Assembly (NCBI RefSeq): GCF_000633395.1
Contig: NZ_AYMU01000023.1
Location: 62,001-126,000, forward strand
Length of the DNA: 64,000 nt
Source: Pseudomonas sp. PH1b
GTDB taxonomy: Bacteria > Pseudomonadota > Gammaproteobacteria > Pseudomonadales > Pseudomonadaceae
Direction of reading: 5' to 3'
How positions within the stretch are numbered: the stretch's first letter is position 1; each line of letters opens with the position of its first letter. The notes below the pieces were generated by a model. The model ran no database searches and had not been told where the DNA came from. It saw nothing but the letters and a program-made list of their open reading frames with translations. Below are positions 51,086-60,797 of the stretch, piece by piece. The position numbers and the translations under genes were made by a program.

Positions 51086-52036
51086 ATGCAAAAAAATATC
51101 ACCTCGCTAAGCACCCTGAACTGGGACGACCTGAAGTTTTTCCTCGAAGTGGCCCGCACCCGCAAGGCCAGCAGCGCCGCCAAGCGCCTGGCGGTGGACT
51201 ACACCACGGTGTCGCGACGCATCGGCTCCCTGGAAACCGCCCTGGGCACCCTGCTGTTCGAAAAGTCCCGCACCAACGGCTTTGTCCTGACCGCCGAGGG
51301 CCAGCGCCTGTTGGGGTATGCCGAATCCATCGAGAGCACCCTGCACATGGCCTGCGAGCAGGTTTCAGGTTCTGGCGTAGCGCTTTCCGGGCATGTGCGC
51401 ATGGGCTGCACCGAAGGCTTCGGCAGTTTTTTCATCACTCCGCAGTTGAGCCATTTTCTCGACGACTACCCGGCGATCTCGGTGGATATCCTGCCGCTGC
51501 CGCATTTCATCAGCCTGTCCAAGCGCGAGGCGGACATCGTCATCGCCCTGGAGCGACCGGAACATGGCCCCTACGTGTGCTGCAAGTTGTGCGACTACCG
51601 CCTGCAGCTGTACGCGACCCAGGAGTACCTCGACCGCCACCCGCCGATCCGCCGCCCTGCCGATCTGGGCGAGCATCAATTCATCAGCTATGTGGATGAC
51701 CTGGCCTTCAGTTCCGAGCTGCTGTACCTGGCCAATGTGGTGCCCGGGGCCAGCGCCCACCTGCGCAGCACCAGCGTCATCGCCCAGTACGTGGCGGCGC
51801 AGCAAGGGCGCTCCCTGGCGATCCTGCCGTGCTTCCTCGCGGCTCAGGACCCGCGCCTGCTGCCGGTACTGCCCGGGGAGATCAATCTGACCCGGCAATT
51901 CTGGATGTACTGCCGCGAGGACCTGCGCAAATTGAAGCGCATCACGCTGCTATGGGATTACATCCGCCAAGTGACCGAGCAAAATCAGCCACTGCTCATG
52001 GGCGACAGCCGGACGATGCAGTTCGCCGCCCCCTGA
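51086..52036 (+). CDS. LysR family regulator, probably of mmsAB
   Basis: A 316-residue LysR protein: HTH in residues 13-70 (FFLEVARTRKASSAAKRLAV, TTVSRRIGSLETALG), effector domain from about residue 95. The start at 51086 (MQKNITSLSTL) is chosen; the frame runs to 51014. In P. aeruginosa mmsAB is controlled by an AraC-type MmsR, while fluorescent pseudomonads often carry a divergent LysR gene; the position supports that role here. Confidence 0.85.
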   Translation: MQKNITSLSTLNWDDLKFFLEVARTRKASSAAKRLAVDYTTVSRRIGSLETALGTLLFEKSRTNGFVLTAEGQRLLGYAESIESTLHMACEQVSGSGVALSGHVRMGCTEGFGSFFITPQLSHFLDDYPAISVDILPLPHFISLSKREADIVIALERPEHGPYVCCKLCDYRLQLYATQEYLDRHPPIRRPADLGEHQFISYVDDLAFSSELLYLANVVPGASAHLRSTSVIAQYVAAQQGRSLAILPCFLAAQDPRLLPVLPGEINLTRQFWMYCREDLRKLKRITLLWDYIRQVTEQNQPLLMGDSRTMQFAAP

Positions 52037-52253
52037 GCCGAGATGCGTGGCACAACCGATCTGGATAACCGAACGGCAAGGACTCGCCCGGCGCTCACTG
52101 CCCGCCCTAGGTGCACTCGTTTTCTGCGCCGGACTAGGGCCAGCATCCCAGTGGTGGGAAACCGGCCTGGCAAGCGCCGTTCACGCTCCCGAGATCAGCC
52201 CCAACGATTGCTAGCGGATCCAGCAATTCAAACCTTTGCGGATCCTGCCTGGC
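52037..52253. other. Non-coding or decayed sequence between a LysR gene and the remnant
   Basis: No frame here has convincing coding quality. An open frame from 52043 spans the region but is arginine/proline-rich in its first half and matches natural protein only after the frameshift in the remnant. Confidence 0.4.
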
Positions 52254-52510
52254 ATGTTCCATACCCAATACCATCCGGATCCGACGGCCGAACCCATCCA
52301 GTACGCTCGCTGGGAGGTTCCGGGCTTTTATCGCCTGTAGACCCGCGCAACGGCAGGCTGCTGGGTGACAGCCGGGTCTATGGCCTGACTGACGCCGGGG
52401 GGCCGCTGAAATGGGGGTTCAGCGCGGTGCCCTGGGTGTCCGCCGGCATGATCCAGATCGGCCCCAACCTGCCCGACGGCATAGGCGACGTGCCGGCTCT
52501 GGGCCGCTAG
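52254..52510 (+). pseudogene. Coding remnant with a single-base frameshift
   Basis: The frame at 52254-52337 reads MFHTQYHPDPTAEPIQYARW and then EVPGFYRL before a TAG. In another frame the sequence continues as VDPRNGRLLGDSRVYGLTDA, GGPLKWGF and on to a TAG at 52508-52510. Adding one base at about 52337 would join both into one natural-looking protein end. Upstream, in the first frame, a stop interrupts at about 52212 after which RIQQFKPLRILPG is open. I do not recognise the family. It seems to be the decayed C-terminus of a gene, its 5' part lost. Confidence 0.4.
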
Positions 52511-52548
52511 CGGCTGGCGGGGGCAGCCGCGACGATGCGCGGCACCGA

Positions 52549-53052
52549 TCAGTCGGCAATCACCACGATCGATACCCGACGGTTCTCGGTGCGCCCGGCC
52601 ACGGTGCTGTTGGACGCCACCGGCTCGCTGCTGCCCAGACCGCGCAACTGGATGTTCTCTTCGCGCATGCCCACCTGGGTCAGCACCTTGACCACACTCT
52701 TGGCCCGACGTACGGAAAGCTGCACGTTGTAGGCCTCCTTGCCCGAAGCATCGGTGTGGCCATCGACCCGAACCTTCTGGATATCGACACTGAGCAGCGC
52801 CTTGCCGATGCGCTGGACGATCTCGGTGCTGGCCTGGTTCAGGGTTTCCACATCGCTGCCAAACAGCACCTTGCCCGACAGGCCAAAGGCCCAGCCTTCA
52901 TCCGTCAGTTCGAAGCCCTCCTGTTTCAGTACCGCGATCTGTTTCGGGGTCAGACCTTTGGGCGGCACACTCTGGCAGCCGGCCAGGGCCAGCAGGGCCA
53001 TGAACAGCAGGGTGCTGAACAGTCGAACCGAACGTTGCGTCAATGAGAACAA
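52549..53052 (-). CDS. yfiB: YfiB-like OmpA-family outer-membrane lipoprotein
   Basis: A 167-residue lipoprotein. The lipobox LLALAGC puts the lipidated cysteine at residue 26. The C-terminal OmpA domain binds peptidoglycan (VRVDGHTDASGKEAYNVQLS, GLGSSEPVASN). In the YfiBNR system YfiB captures YfiR at the outer membrane when the envelope is stressed, releasing the cyclase YfiN. It is the last gene, 5 bases after the yfiN stop. Confidence 0.88.
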   Translation of the reverse strand: MFSLTQRSVRLFSTLLFMALLALAGCQSVPPKGLTPKQIAVLKQEGFELTDEGWAFGLSGKVLFGSDVETLNQASTEIVQRIGKALLSVDIQKVRVDGHTDASGKEAYNVQLSVRRAKSVVKVLTQVGMREENIQLRGLGSSEPVASNSTVAGRTENRRVSIVVIAD

Positions 53053-53057
53053 GGGAA

Positions 53058-54326
53058 TTAGCTCCTGTTTTGAACTTGAACGATAGGGGGCTCCGCCCCC
53101 ACTGTGTGTTGCCCGCCTCGCGCACCGCGCTTGGCCTGGTACATCGCCGCGTCCGCGGCATTCAGCAGGCTGCCTGGAGTGGCGCCATGATCCGGGTACA
53201 CGGCGATGCCGATACTCAGGGAAGTCAGGATCGACAGGCTGCCGGGCAACGGGATCGGCATCTCCATGCTGCTGATGATCTTGTCGGCGATGCGCTGGGC
53301 ATCCTCGACCCGATGCAGAGGGCTCAACAGCACGGCGAACTCGTCACCGCCCAGGCGCGCGACCAGATCGTCCTCGCGCAGTTGCGCACGAATTCGCGTG
53401 GCCACCGCCACCAGCACCGCATCACCGGCTGCGTGACCGAAGTTGTCGTTGATTTCCTTGAACCGGTCGCTGTCCAGGAACAGCACTGCCATGCGCTCGT
53501 TGAGCTTGTTGGCACTGCGCAGGGCACGGATCAGCCGGCCTTCGAAAAATGCCCGGTTGGGCAGACCGGTCAAGCTGTCGTGGCTGGCCTGGTGGGCCAG
53601 GGTTTCATTCTCGCTTTGCAGATGGGTCTGCCAGGCCTCCAGCTCATCGAGCAAGGCATTGAAGTCGTTGCCCAGGTTATCCAGCTCGGCAATCTGCGCC
53701 GGCGGCACCCGCTGGTCGAAGGCCCGTTCGCGTCGGGCGGCGTGGGCCACCTCAGCCAGGCTGCGCAAGGGACCGGTGATGCCCCGCAGCTGGCGGCGTG
53801 CCAGGTACAGCGCCAGCCAGGCGCTCAGGGCGATGCACAGCACAATCCCCACCAGCCCGCTGAAGAGGAAGCGCAACAGGCTGCCACCATGGCCGGTGAC
53901 GTTGATGGTGCCAATCTCCCGGCCCTGGTGAAGGATCGGCAGGCTGATGGGTTTTTCCAGGAACGCGCTGGCGATGTGCATTTCCAGGGTGGTCAGAAAG
54001 CCGCTTTCCGGGCGTTGCCAACTGGCCAGCAACTGGCCCTGGCTGTCATACACCTTGGCATCGGCCACCTCCTCGGTGGAGGCGATCAGGGCCAGGGCCT
54101 CGGTGGCCACCACGCTGTCGTTGAACACCACGGCGGCTTCCACGGTGTAGCTGATGGAGCGGGCGATCAGGTGCAGGTTGTGATCGGCATACACCCGCAA
54201 CGCCAGGACCCCGAGAAAGGTCAGGGACAGGCTGGCCATGGAGATCGCCAGCAGGGCCACGATCAAGTGGCCTCGGCCGATGACCGACCGCAGCGTCGGG
54301 CGGGCGTTGGATTTGAACAGTTTCAT
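53058..54326 (-). CDS. yfiN: Diguanylate cyclase YfiN/TpbB
   Basis: A 422-residue inner-membrane cyclase. Helices at about 18-42 and 150-173 flank a periplasmic CHASE8-type sensor (NLHLIARSISYTVEAAVVFN), then come a HAMP linker and a GGDEF domain with the active motif RLGGDEFAVL near residue 325. The inhibitory RxxD site is present (REDD, five residues upstream of GGDEF). It makes cyclic-di-GMP when not held by YfiR, promoting biofilm formation. ATG 54326 overlaps the yfiR stop (ATGA). Confidence 0.92.
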   Translation of the reverse strand: MKLFKSNARPTLRSVIGRGHLIVALLAISMASLSLTFLGVLALRVYADHNLHLIARSISYTVEAAVVFNDSVVATEALALIASTEEVADAKVYDSQGQLLASWQRPESGFLTTLEMHIASAFLEKPISLPILHQGREIGTINVTGHGGSLLRFLFSGLVGIVLCIALSAWLALYLARRQLRGITGPLRSLAEVAHAARRERAFDQRVPPAQIAELDNLGNDFNALLDELEAWQTHLQSENETLAHQASHDSLTGLPNRAFFEGRLIRALRSANKLNERMAVLFLDSDRFKEINDNFGHAAGDAVLVAVATRIRAQLREDDLVARLGGDEFAVLLSPLHRVEDAQRIADKIISSMEMPIPLPGSLSILTSLSIGIAVYPDHGATPGSLLNAADAAMYQAKRGARGGQHTVGAEPPIVQVQNRS

Positions 54327-54904
54327 GGGGCCGCCGGGCGACGACGGGACAGTTGCAGCACGCTGGGGTGGATTTTCACCCCACTGCGGGCCACGGAGTC
54401 CAGGTTGACCTCGAACGATACCTGGCTGTCGCTGACCCGCAGGCAGAACAAGCTGCCGACGGTGCACTGGTCGCCGCCCTCGCTGATGCTCAATACCGGC
54501 TTGCCGGTCAACGAGTTGAACAGGTGGGTGCGCTCGTCATTGGTCAGTTTGCCGACATAGACCGAATCGCACTCCGTGGCGAGCGCCGGGTTGCCGGCCA
54601 GCAGGCGGCGCACCAGAACCGGGCGCCCCGTGGCCTGGGTGGTGCCCTTGAGCAGATCGTCGGTGTATTCAGTGGGGCCCACCACGCACAGACGCAGTTG
54701 GGTCGGCTCTACCGGCCAGCGAGCGTAGCTGAGGATCCCCAGCACCACTTGCGTCACCGCCCTGGCTCGCTGCTCGGCCAGGCTGGCCGGGGCTTGCGGC
54801 TCCGACTGGGCAATGGCAAACAGGCTGAACAGGCAGAGAAGGGTCGACAGTACACACTGCCTCCACCCCAAAATGCGCTCTGTCCTCAAGACAGCCACGT
54901 CCAT
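54323..54904 (-). CDS. yfiR: Periplasmic YfiN repressor YfiR
   Basis: A 193-residue periplasmic protein with a signal peptide (CVLSTLLCLFSLFAIAQ) and the YfiR/DUF4154 domain from VTQVVLGILSYARWPVEPTQ on. Four cysteines after the signal (LRLCVVG, ATECDSV, GDQCTVG, LFCLRV) fit the two disulfides that stabilise YfiR and link it to redox sensing. It binds and inhibits YfiN. First gene of the operon; start 54904 (MDVAVLRTER). Confidence 0.9.
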   Translation of the reverse strand: MDVAVLRTERILGWRQCVLSTLLCLFSLFAIAQSEPQAPASLAEQRARAVTQVVLGILSYARWPVEPTQLRLCVVGPTEYTDDLLKGTTQATGRPVLVRRLLAGNPALATECDSVYVGKLTNDERTHLFNSLTGKPVLSISEGGDQCTVGSLFCLRVSDSQVSFEVNLDSVARSGVKIHPSVLQLSRRRPAAP

Positions 54905-55020
54905 GCAGGGATTCTCTTTGCTTTTCACGGAAATGATGCCGCAACGATAGCACAGCCGGGGAAATCGCAGCGAGGTCAGAGCCCTGAAACGGTGCTGGAA
55001 AAATCCCAAAGTCATGCGTT

Positions 55021-57108
55021 TCAATCCAGCTCCAGCATCAACCCGCTGAGCCGCTTGACCCTGCGTCGTACGGCCTCTTCGAATACCCCTGCCCGGGGCT
55101 CGATCAGGCTGAACCAATCCTTGGCCCGGGTGATGCCGGTGTAGATCAATTCCTTGGTCAGCACCGGGTTCAGGGCATCGGGCAAAATCAGCGCCGTGTG
55201 GGCGAACTCCGAGCCCTGGGACTTGTGCACAGTCATGGCATAGACGGTTTCCACATCATTGAGCCGGCTCGGCAGCACCAGCCGCACCCCGCCCTGGCCG
55301 TCGTTGCGCGGGAAGGCCACACGCAGCACCTGGCGCCCCGCCTCTTGCCCTTGCTGCTCCGGCAGCTTCAGGGCAATGCCGATATCGCCGTTCATCAGGC
55401 CCAGGCCGTAGTCGTTGCGGGTCATCAGCACCGGCCGGCCCTCGTACCATTGCTGGTCGCTGTCGATCAGCCGTGCCTTGAACAGGGCCTGGGTGATCCG
55501 CAGGTTCAGGCCTTCGACCCCCCAGGGGCCCTTGCGTACCGCGCAGAGCAACTGGAAGCGGTCGAAGGCCTGCAAGACGTTGCGCGCCCAGTCGGTCCAG
55601 CGCCGGTCTTCCAGGGCAGTGCCGACGGGCGGGCGTTGGCTGCGCAGTACATTCAGGTAGTGACGATAGCCTTGGGGGCCCTCACCGTGGCCCTCCAGCA
55701 GCAGTCGCTCCAGGGCGCGGTCCTGTTCGCCCTTGAGGCTCAGGCCATAAAGGTCAGCGTGGCTGCGGGCCGCCAGCAGGCGCCGGGCTTCATCGGCCTG
55801 CTGCTGATTGACCCAACGCGCCAGCTGGCCAATCCCGCTGCCTTCACCAAAACGCCGGGAGTGGCGCAGCATCACCACTTGCTGCGCCAGCGGATGCTGG
55901 TGCCCGGTGTCCTCCTGCAAGCCACTGGCAGCAAGCTGCTCGCCACTGACGGCTTCCAGCCAGGCACGGGTCTGCGGGTTGTACCAGCCGGCTTCGGCGT
56001 CCCGGCACAGGTCGCCCAGGACCGCTCCGGCTTCCACCGAGGCCAGTTGGTCCTTGTCCCCCAGCAGCACCAGGCGCGCATGCACCGGCAGGGCATCCAG
56101 CAGGTTGGCCATCATTTCCAGGTCGATCATCGAGGCTTCGTCCACCACCAGCACATCCAGGGGCAGGCGGTTGCCGGCGTGATGGCGGAAATGCCGGGTA
56201 CCGGGACGATTGCCCAGCAAGCGGTGCACCGTGGTCACTTCGCTGGGGATCATCTCCCGCACTTCATCCGCCACCGACAGCGAACGCACCTGCAGGCTGA
56301 TGGACTCCGTCAGGCGCGCCGCGGCCTTGCCGGTCGGTGCCGCCAGGCGGATGCGCAGCGGCTTGCGAGCCTCCACCGCCGGCGCCTGGAGCAGCGCCAG
56401 CAGGCGTACCACGGTGGTGGTCTTGCCGGTGCCCGGACCGCCAGTAATGATGCTGAAGGCCCCTCGGGTGGCCAAGGCACAGGCGAGCTTCTGCCAATCG
56501 ACAGGGCCTGCGGGCTTGGCCACACCGAACAGGGCGTCGAGACGCCCGGCCAGATTCTCGGGGGTTGGCTCGACCAGGGCCAGGCGCTGGCACAGGGCAT
56601 TGTCGATGCGCCGCTCATACGCCCAGTACCGCCTCAGGTACAAGCGCTTGCCCGACAGCACCAGGGGACGCTGCCGGGAATGTTCCGCATGATCCGCCGC
56701 CAGGGCTACCAGCCGGCTGCCGGCCAGGACCTTGCACCAGTGGGCGCCCTCGAGGCCTGCCAGCACCTGGGAGGGGAGCACCGGGGCGCCGCCCTGCGCC
56801 TCCCCTTCCGGAGGCAGCGACAGGGCAAAATCCGGCTCCTTGAGGGTTTCGAACAGGTCCAGGCAGACATGGCCATGACCCAACTGATGGCTGGTCAGGG
56901 CCGCAGCCATCAGCACCAGCGGATCGCACCCCGGGTCCAGCTCATGGAGAAAACCGACAAAGGCCTGGTCCAGGGAACGCAACCAGCCCCGCTCGACCCA
57001 GCGCTCAAGCAACTGCAGCAGGTCCTCGGCCCGGCTCAGCGGCGCCAGGTCAAACGCAGGCACTGGCGCAGACGGCTCGGCCAATGCGCCAAACAGGTCC
57101 TCGGTCAT
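55021..57108 (-). CDS. recD: RecD, exodeoxyribonuclease V alpha subunit
   Basis: A 695-residue SF1B helicase, the fast 5'-3' motor of RecBCD. Walker A is SIITGGPGTGKTTTVVRLLA (about 196-215), Walker B LDVLVVDEASMIDLEMM, and the C-terminal motif YAMTVHKSQGSEFAHTALIL. Start 57108 (MTEDLFGALAEPS). Its ATG overlaps the recB stop (ATGA), so the three rec genes form one unit. The stop lies 117 bases before yfiR on the same strand. Confidence 0.95.
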   Translation of the reverse strand: MTEDLFGALAEPSAPVPAFDLAPLSRAEDLLQLLERWVERGWLRSLDQAFVGFLHELDPGCDPLVLMAAALTSHQLGHGHVCLDLFETLKEPDFALSLPPEGEAQGGAPVLPSQVLAGLEGAHWCKVLAGSRLVALAADHAEHSRQRPLVLSGKRLYLRRYWAYERRIDNALCQRLALVEPTPENLAGRLDALFGVAKPAGPVDWQKLACALATRGAFSIITGGPGTGKTTTVVRLLALLQAPAVEARKPLRIRLAAPTGKAAARLTESISLQVRSLSVADEVREMIPSEVTTVHRLLGNRPGTRHFRHHAGNRLPLDVLVVDEASMIDLEMMANLLDALPVHARLVLLGDKDQLASVEAGAVLGDLCRDAEAGWYNPQTRAWLEAVSGEQLAASGLQEDTGHQHPLAQQVVMLRHSRRFGEGSGIGQLARWVNQQQADEARRLLAARSHADLYGLSLKGEQDRALERLLLEGHGEGPQGYRHYLNVLRSQRPPVGTALEDRRWTDWARNVLQAFDRFQLLCAVRKGPWGVEGLNLRITQALFKARLIDSDQQWYEGRPVLMTRNDYGLGLMNGDIGIALKLPEQQGQEAGRQVLRVAFPRNDGQGGVRLVLPSRLNDVETVYAMTVHKSQGSEFAHTALILPDALNPVLTKELIYTGITRAKDWFSLIEPRAGVFEEAVRRRVKRLSGLMLELD

Positions 57109-60100
57109 AACAGCACTCCCTGCTCCCAGGCGGGCTCGGCCTTGGGCGGCTCGGGCTGGCCCTGGAACATGCGGTCGAGGCACTCGATCAACTGCCGTGG
57201 CGGCCGGGCGAAATAGGCGCCCTGGCTGGCGGCGCGAGTGCCGCGCAGGAACAGGTACAAGGCGCCGCCCATGTGCCGGTCATAGTCGTAGTCGGCCAAC
57301 CGCGCCTTCAACTGCCGGTGCAGGGCCAGCAGGTACAGCACGTATTGCAGGTCGTAGCGGTTGTCGAGAATCGATTGTTCCATGGCCTGCTCGGTGTAGG
57401 CCGCGTCGTCCACGCCCAGCCAGTTGGATTTGTAGTCGGCCACGTAGTAGCGGCCCTGGTGTTCGAACGTCAGGTCGATGAAGCCCTTGAACATACCATT
57501 GAGCAACACCGGCTCGGCGGTCACTCGGGGAGCGCCCTGATGGGTCTGCTCACGTACCTGTTCATCAAGCTTGAGTACGTCGACCTTATGGCTGGCGAAC
57601 CAGAACTCCATCTCCACCCGGTACTGGGTCAACTGTCCAAGCACCACCGGCGGTTGCCCATCGCCCAGTGCCAGGGGCGTCTGCAGCAGATGCTGCAACC
57701 AGTCGCTCAGGGTCGGGATCCAGCCTTGCCAGCCGCGGCGGTTACAACGCCGGGCAACGGCATCCTCGAGCACCGCCGGTGCGGCAGCGAATCCCTCCTC
57801 CCCGGCCCACTCCAACAGGCCGTGGAGAAAGGTCCCGGGGTTCGGTCCGCGGGGAAAACGGTGGATGTCACCGCCGCTGGCGACCACTTCCCGGGGGGCT
57901 TCGGGGTCCAGCCGCTCGTCGTCGAAGAGTTTCTGCGCCTGGGGGTCTTCCGGTGCCGCGGGGCTGCCGGCGCCCAGGGTATCGCTGATACGCAGGGCGC
58001 TGTAGGACGCGATCCACCAGTTCTCTGCCGCGCGCCGGGCCGGAACCAGCGGAGCCAGCAGGCTGGCGGCACTGCGTGGCGGATGAAAGTGCTGGGAGTC
58101 GGCCGCCGGCAACTCGCCGACGCCAATCGCCTCGCAGCCTTGCTGAACATCCAGCAACCAGCGCAACAGCCCGGTGGATTCGGGCAAGCTAGCTCCCCCG
58201 CCCAGCAGATAGCCCAGGGCCGACAGGTGCAGCACCGAGCGGTTGTGGTTGCCGCGCTTGAGGTCGGCGACACCCAGCCAACAGGCATGCTGGGCTCGTG
58301 TCAGGGCCACGTAGAGCAGGCGCAGGTCCTCCGCCAGGCGCTCCTCGTCGGCCTGGGCGATCAGCTCCGGCGTCGGCCGCAGGCTGACCTGGGCCTTGCC
58401 CGCAGCGTCGTGGTAATGCAGCGGCAGGCGACTGCCGTCAACCGGCTTGGTGGAGCAGATGAACGGCAGGAACACCAAGGGATATTCCAGGCCCTTGGAT
58501 TTGTGGATGGTCACCACCTTGACCAGTTGTTCATCGCTTTCCAGGCGCAGGATCTGCTCCTCCCCCGCCTGAGCGGACGACGCCAGGTGCTCGCCCAGAT
58601 GGCGGATCAGGGCCTGTTCACCGTCCAGTTCAGCGGCGCTCTGTTGCAGCAATTCGCACAGGTGCAGGAGGTTGGTCAGCACCCGCTCGCCGTCGCTGCG
58701 GATCATCAGCGGCTGGGGCAGCTGGAAGTCGTGAAGCAGGCGCCGCAGCATCGGCAATACACCCTGGCTGCGCCAGATCGCCCGGTATCCGCGAAATTGC
58801 ATGACCCGGGCTTCCCAGGCCAGCTCATCCTGGTTCAACCGCTCCAGTTCCACCAGGGGCAGGTTCAGCGTGAGGGAAGCCAGGGCCGCGCGCAGCGGAC
58901 GCTCGACATCCGGCTCGGCACAGGCCTTGAGCCAGACCAGCAGGTCCCGGGCTTCCTGGGCGGCAAACACCGAGTCCTTGTCCGAGAGGTACACACTGCG
59001 TACCCCGCGGGCGGCCAATTCGCCACGCACCGCCTGGGCCTCTTTGCCGTCGCGAACCAGGATCGCGATATCTGCCGGCAGCAGGCCCTTGAGCGGTTGC
59101 TCAGCGCGAACAAAACCACTGCGGCCCTGCTGACCACCGTTGAGCAACTGGACAATCGCACTGGCGCAGGCCGCGGCCTGATGCTGCCGATACTGGGCAC
59201 CGGACAGAGGCTGGTCCGACGGCAACTGCCAGAAGTTCAGCGCCGGCACCGGTTGCCCGTCAACCTGCAGGTGCTCCTTGCGCCCCTGGGCAGCCACCGC
59301 CAGGAACGGCACCGGGTTCTCGCCATCGGCCTGGCGAAACAGAAAAGCGCCGCGCCCCTGCTGACGTTGTTCGGCCTGCAGGAACACATGATTGACCGCA
59401 CTGACCATGGCCTGGCTGGAGCGGAAGTTGGTACCCAGGGTATGCAGGCGGCCGCTGGTGGCCTGACGCGCCCGCAGGTAGGTGTAGATGTCGGCGCCAC
59501 GGAAGGCATAGATCGCCTGCTTCGGGTCGCCGATCAGGAACAGCCCGGTCTCGGGATCGTTGCTCTCGATGCGGTAGATGCTTTCAAAGATCCGGTACTG
59601 CACCGGGTCGGTGTCCTGGAATTCGTCGATCAGGGCCACCGGGAACTGCTCGCGAATCAACGTGGCCAGGCGCTCGCCAGCGTCATTCTGCAAGGCCTGG
59701 TCAAGGCGCAGCAGCATGTCGTCGAAGCCCATCTCGGCGCGGCGCCGTTTCTCTTCTTCGAAACGCGCACCGACCCACTGCGCGGCATGCTGCAGAACTG
59801 CGGCATCGGGGCTGGGCAAGGCGTCGAGGCTGGCTTGCAACCCGGCCATGGCGTCGAGCCCCGGGTGACGGGGGGCTTCCCCCTTCCAGGCCTCGCTCAT
59901 GCCGTCGGGAGTCAGGCGGGTGAAACCCGTGCCGATGTCCAATTGCTCGACGCTCTCATCCTCGGCCCAGGCAGTGATCTTCTCGAACCAGGGCTCGAAG
60001 AAGCGGGCCTGCATCTTGCGGCCATCGACGCTTTTGCTGGCGACGCCTTGCAGGCAGATATCCCGCAGTTCCTGCGCCCATTGGCGCCAAGGCGCCTTGA

Positions 60101-60797
60101 GCTGCAGCAAGGCTTCACGGCGCTCCTGCAGGCAAGCCTCGATCAACTCGCTCGGGCTCTGTGCCGATGGCTCCCGGCGCTCGCTACCGAACATTGCGCG
60201 GACCCGGGGCAGCAATTCGGCCGGCCCCACCCAGTTGCAGCGCACCCAGTTCAGCGCATCGCCCTGCATCGGGTAGCAGAACAGCCGCCAGTAATCGCGC
60301 AGTACTTGTCCCAACAGGTCGCTGTGATCGGTTTCCAGGGTCTGGGTGAACAGGCTGCCACTGTCGAAGGCATGCTCGCGCAGCATGCGCTGGCACCAGC
60401 TGTGGATGGTCGAGACGGCGGCTTCATCCATCCACTGTGCGGCAATGTCCAGGCGGTTGGCGCAGGCGGCCCACTGCTCGGCGGGGTACTGTTCGCGCAG
60501 CTCGACGATCAGGCCATCGGGGGCTGCCGTTTCATCGCGGAAGAATCGCGCAGCTTCCGCCAGGCGGGTGCGGATGCGCTCGCGCAGTTCCTTGGTGGCC
60601 GCGTCGGTGAAGGTCACCACCAGAATCTGTGGTGGCAGCAGTTCGCGGCCGAAGCCTGCGGACTCGCCACCGTGTCCCAGTACCAGGCGCAGGTACAGCG
60701 CGGAGATGGTGAAGGTCTTGCCGGTACCGGCACTGGCCTCGATCAATTGGCTGCCGTGCAGGGGGAAGGCCAGGGCCAGAGGAGCTTGTTGCGTCAT
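57105..60797 (-). CDS. recB: RecB, exodeoxyribonuclease V beta subunit
   Basis: A 1230-residue helicase-nuclease. Walker A (LIEASAGTGKTFTISALYLR) is at about residues 17-36, the DEFQDTD box (ALIDEFQDTDPVQYRIFESI) follows in the 1A domain, and helicase motif V/VI (VVTIHKSKGLEYPLVFLPFI) lies near 750. The C-terminal nuclease domain has the catalytic VADYKSNWLG. RecB translocates 3'-5', cuts at Chi and loads RecA. Length is typical. Overlaps both recC and recD by 4 bases. Confidence 0.96.
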   Translation of the reverse strand: MTQQAPLALAFPLHGSQLIEASAGTGKTFTISALYLRLVLGHGGESAGFGRELLPPQILVVTFTDAATKELRERIRTRLAEAARFFRDETAAPDGLIVELREQYPAEQWAACANRLDIAAQWMDEAAVSTIHSWCQRMLREHAFDSGSLFTQTLETDHSDLLGQVLRDYWRLFCYPMQGDALNWVRCNWVGPAELLPRVRAMFGSERREPSAQSPSELIEACLQERREALLQLKAPWRQWAQELRDICLQGVASKSVDGRKMQARFFEPWFEKITAWAEDESVEQLDIGTGFTRLTPDGMSEAWKGEAPRHPGLDAMAGLQASLDALPSPDAAVLQHAAQWVGARFEEEKRRRAEMGFDDMLLRLDQALQNDAGERLATLIREQFPVALIDEFQDTDPVQYRIFESIYRIESNDPETGLFLIGDPKQAIYAFRGADIYTYLRARQATSGRLHTLGTNFRSSQAMVSAVNHVFLQAEQRQQGRGAFLFRQADGENPVPFLAVAAQGRKEHLQVDGQPVPALNFWQLPSDQPLSGAQYRQHQAAACASAIVQLLNGGQQGRSGFVRAEQPLKGLLPADIAILVRDGKEAQAVRGELAARGVRSVYLSDKDSVFAAQEARDLLVWLKACAEPDVERPLRAALASLTLNLPLVELERLNQDELAWEARVMQFRGYRAIWRSQGVLPMLRRLLHDFQLPQPLMIRSDGERVLTNLLHLCELLQQSAAELDGEQALIRHLGEHLASSAQAGEEQILRLESDEQLVKVVTIHKSKGLEYPLVFLPFICSTKPVDGSRLPLHYHDAAGKAQVSLRPTPELIAQADEERLAEDLRLLYVALTRAQHACWLGVADLKRGNHNRSVLHLSALGYLLGGGASLPESTGLLRWLLDVQQGCEAIGVGELPAADSQHFHPPRSAASLLAPLVPARRAAENWWIASYSALRISDTLGAGSPAAPEDPQAQKLFDDERLDPEAPREVVASGGDIHRFPRGPNPGTFLHGLLEWAGEEGFAAAPAVLEDAVARRCNRRGWQGWIPTLSDWLQHLLQTPLALGDGQPPVVLGQLTQYRVEMEFWFASHKVDVLKLDEQVREQTHQGAPRVTAEPVLLNGMFKGFIDLTFEHQGRYYVADYKSNWLGVDDAAYTEQAMEQSILDNRYDLQYVLYLLALHRQLKARLADYDYDRHMGGALYLFLRGTRAASQGAYFARPPRQLIECLDRMFQGQPEPPKAEPAWEQGVLL

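Noticed and set aside
52411..53046. Open frame antisense to yfiB
   Set aside because: The lipobox and OmpA motif of yfiB on the minus strand are decisive; the plus-strand product has no natural composition.
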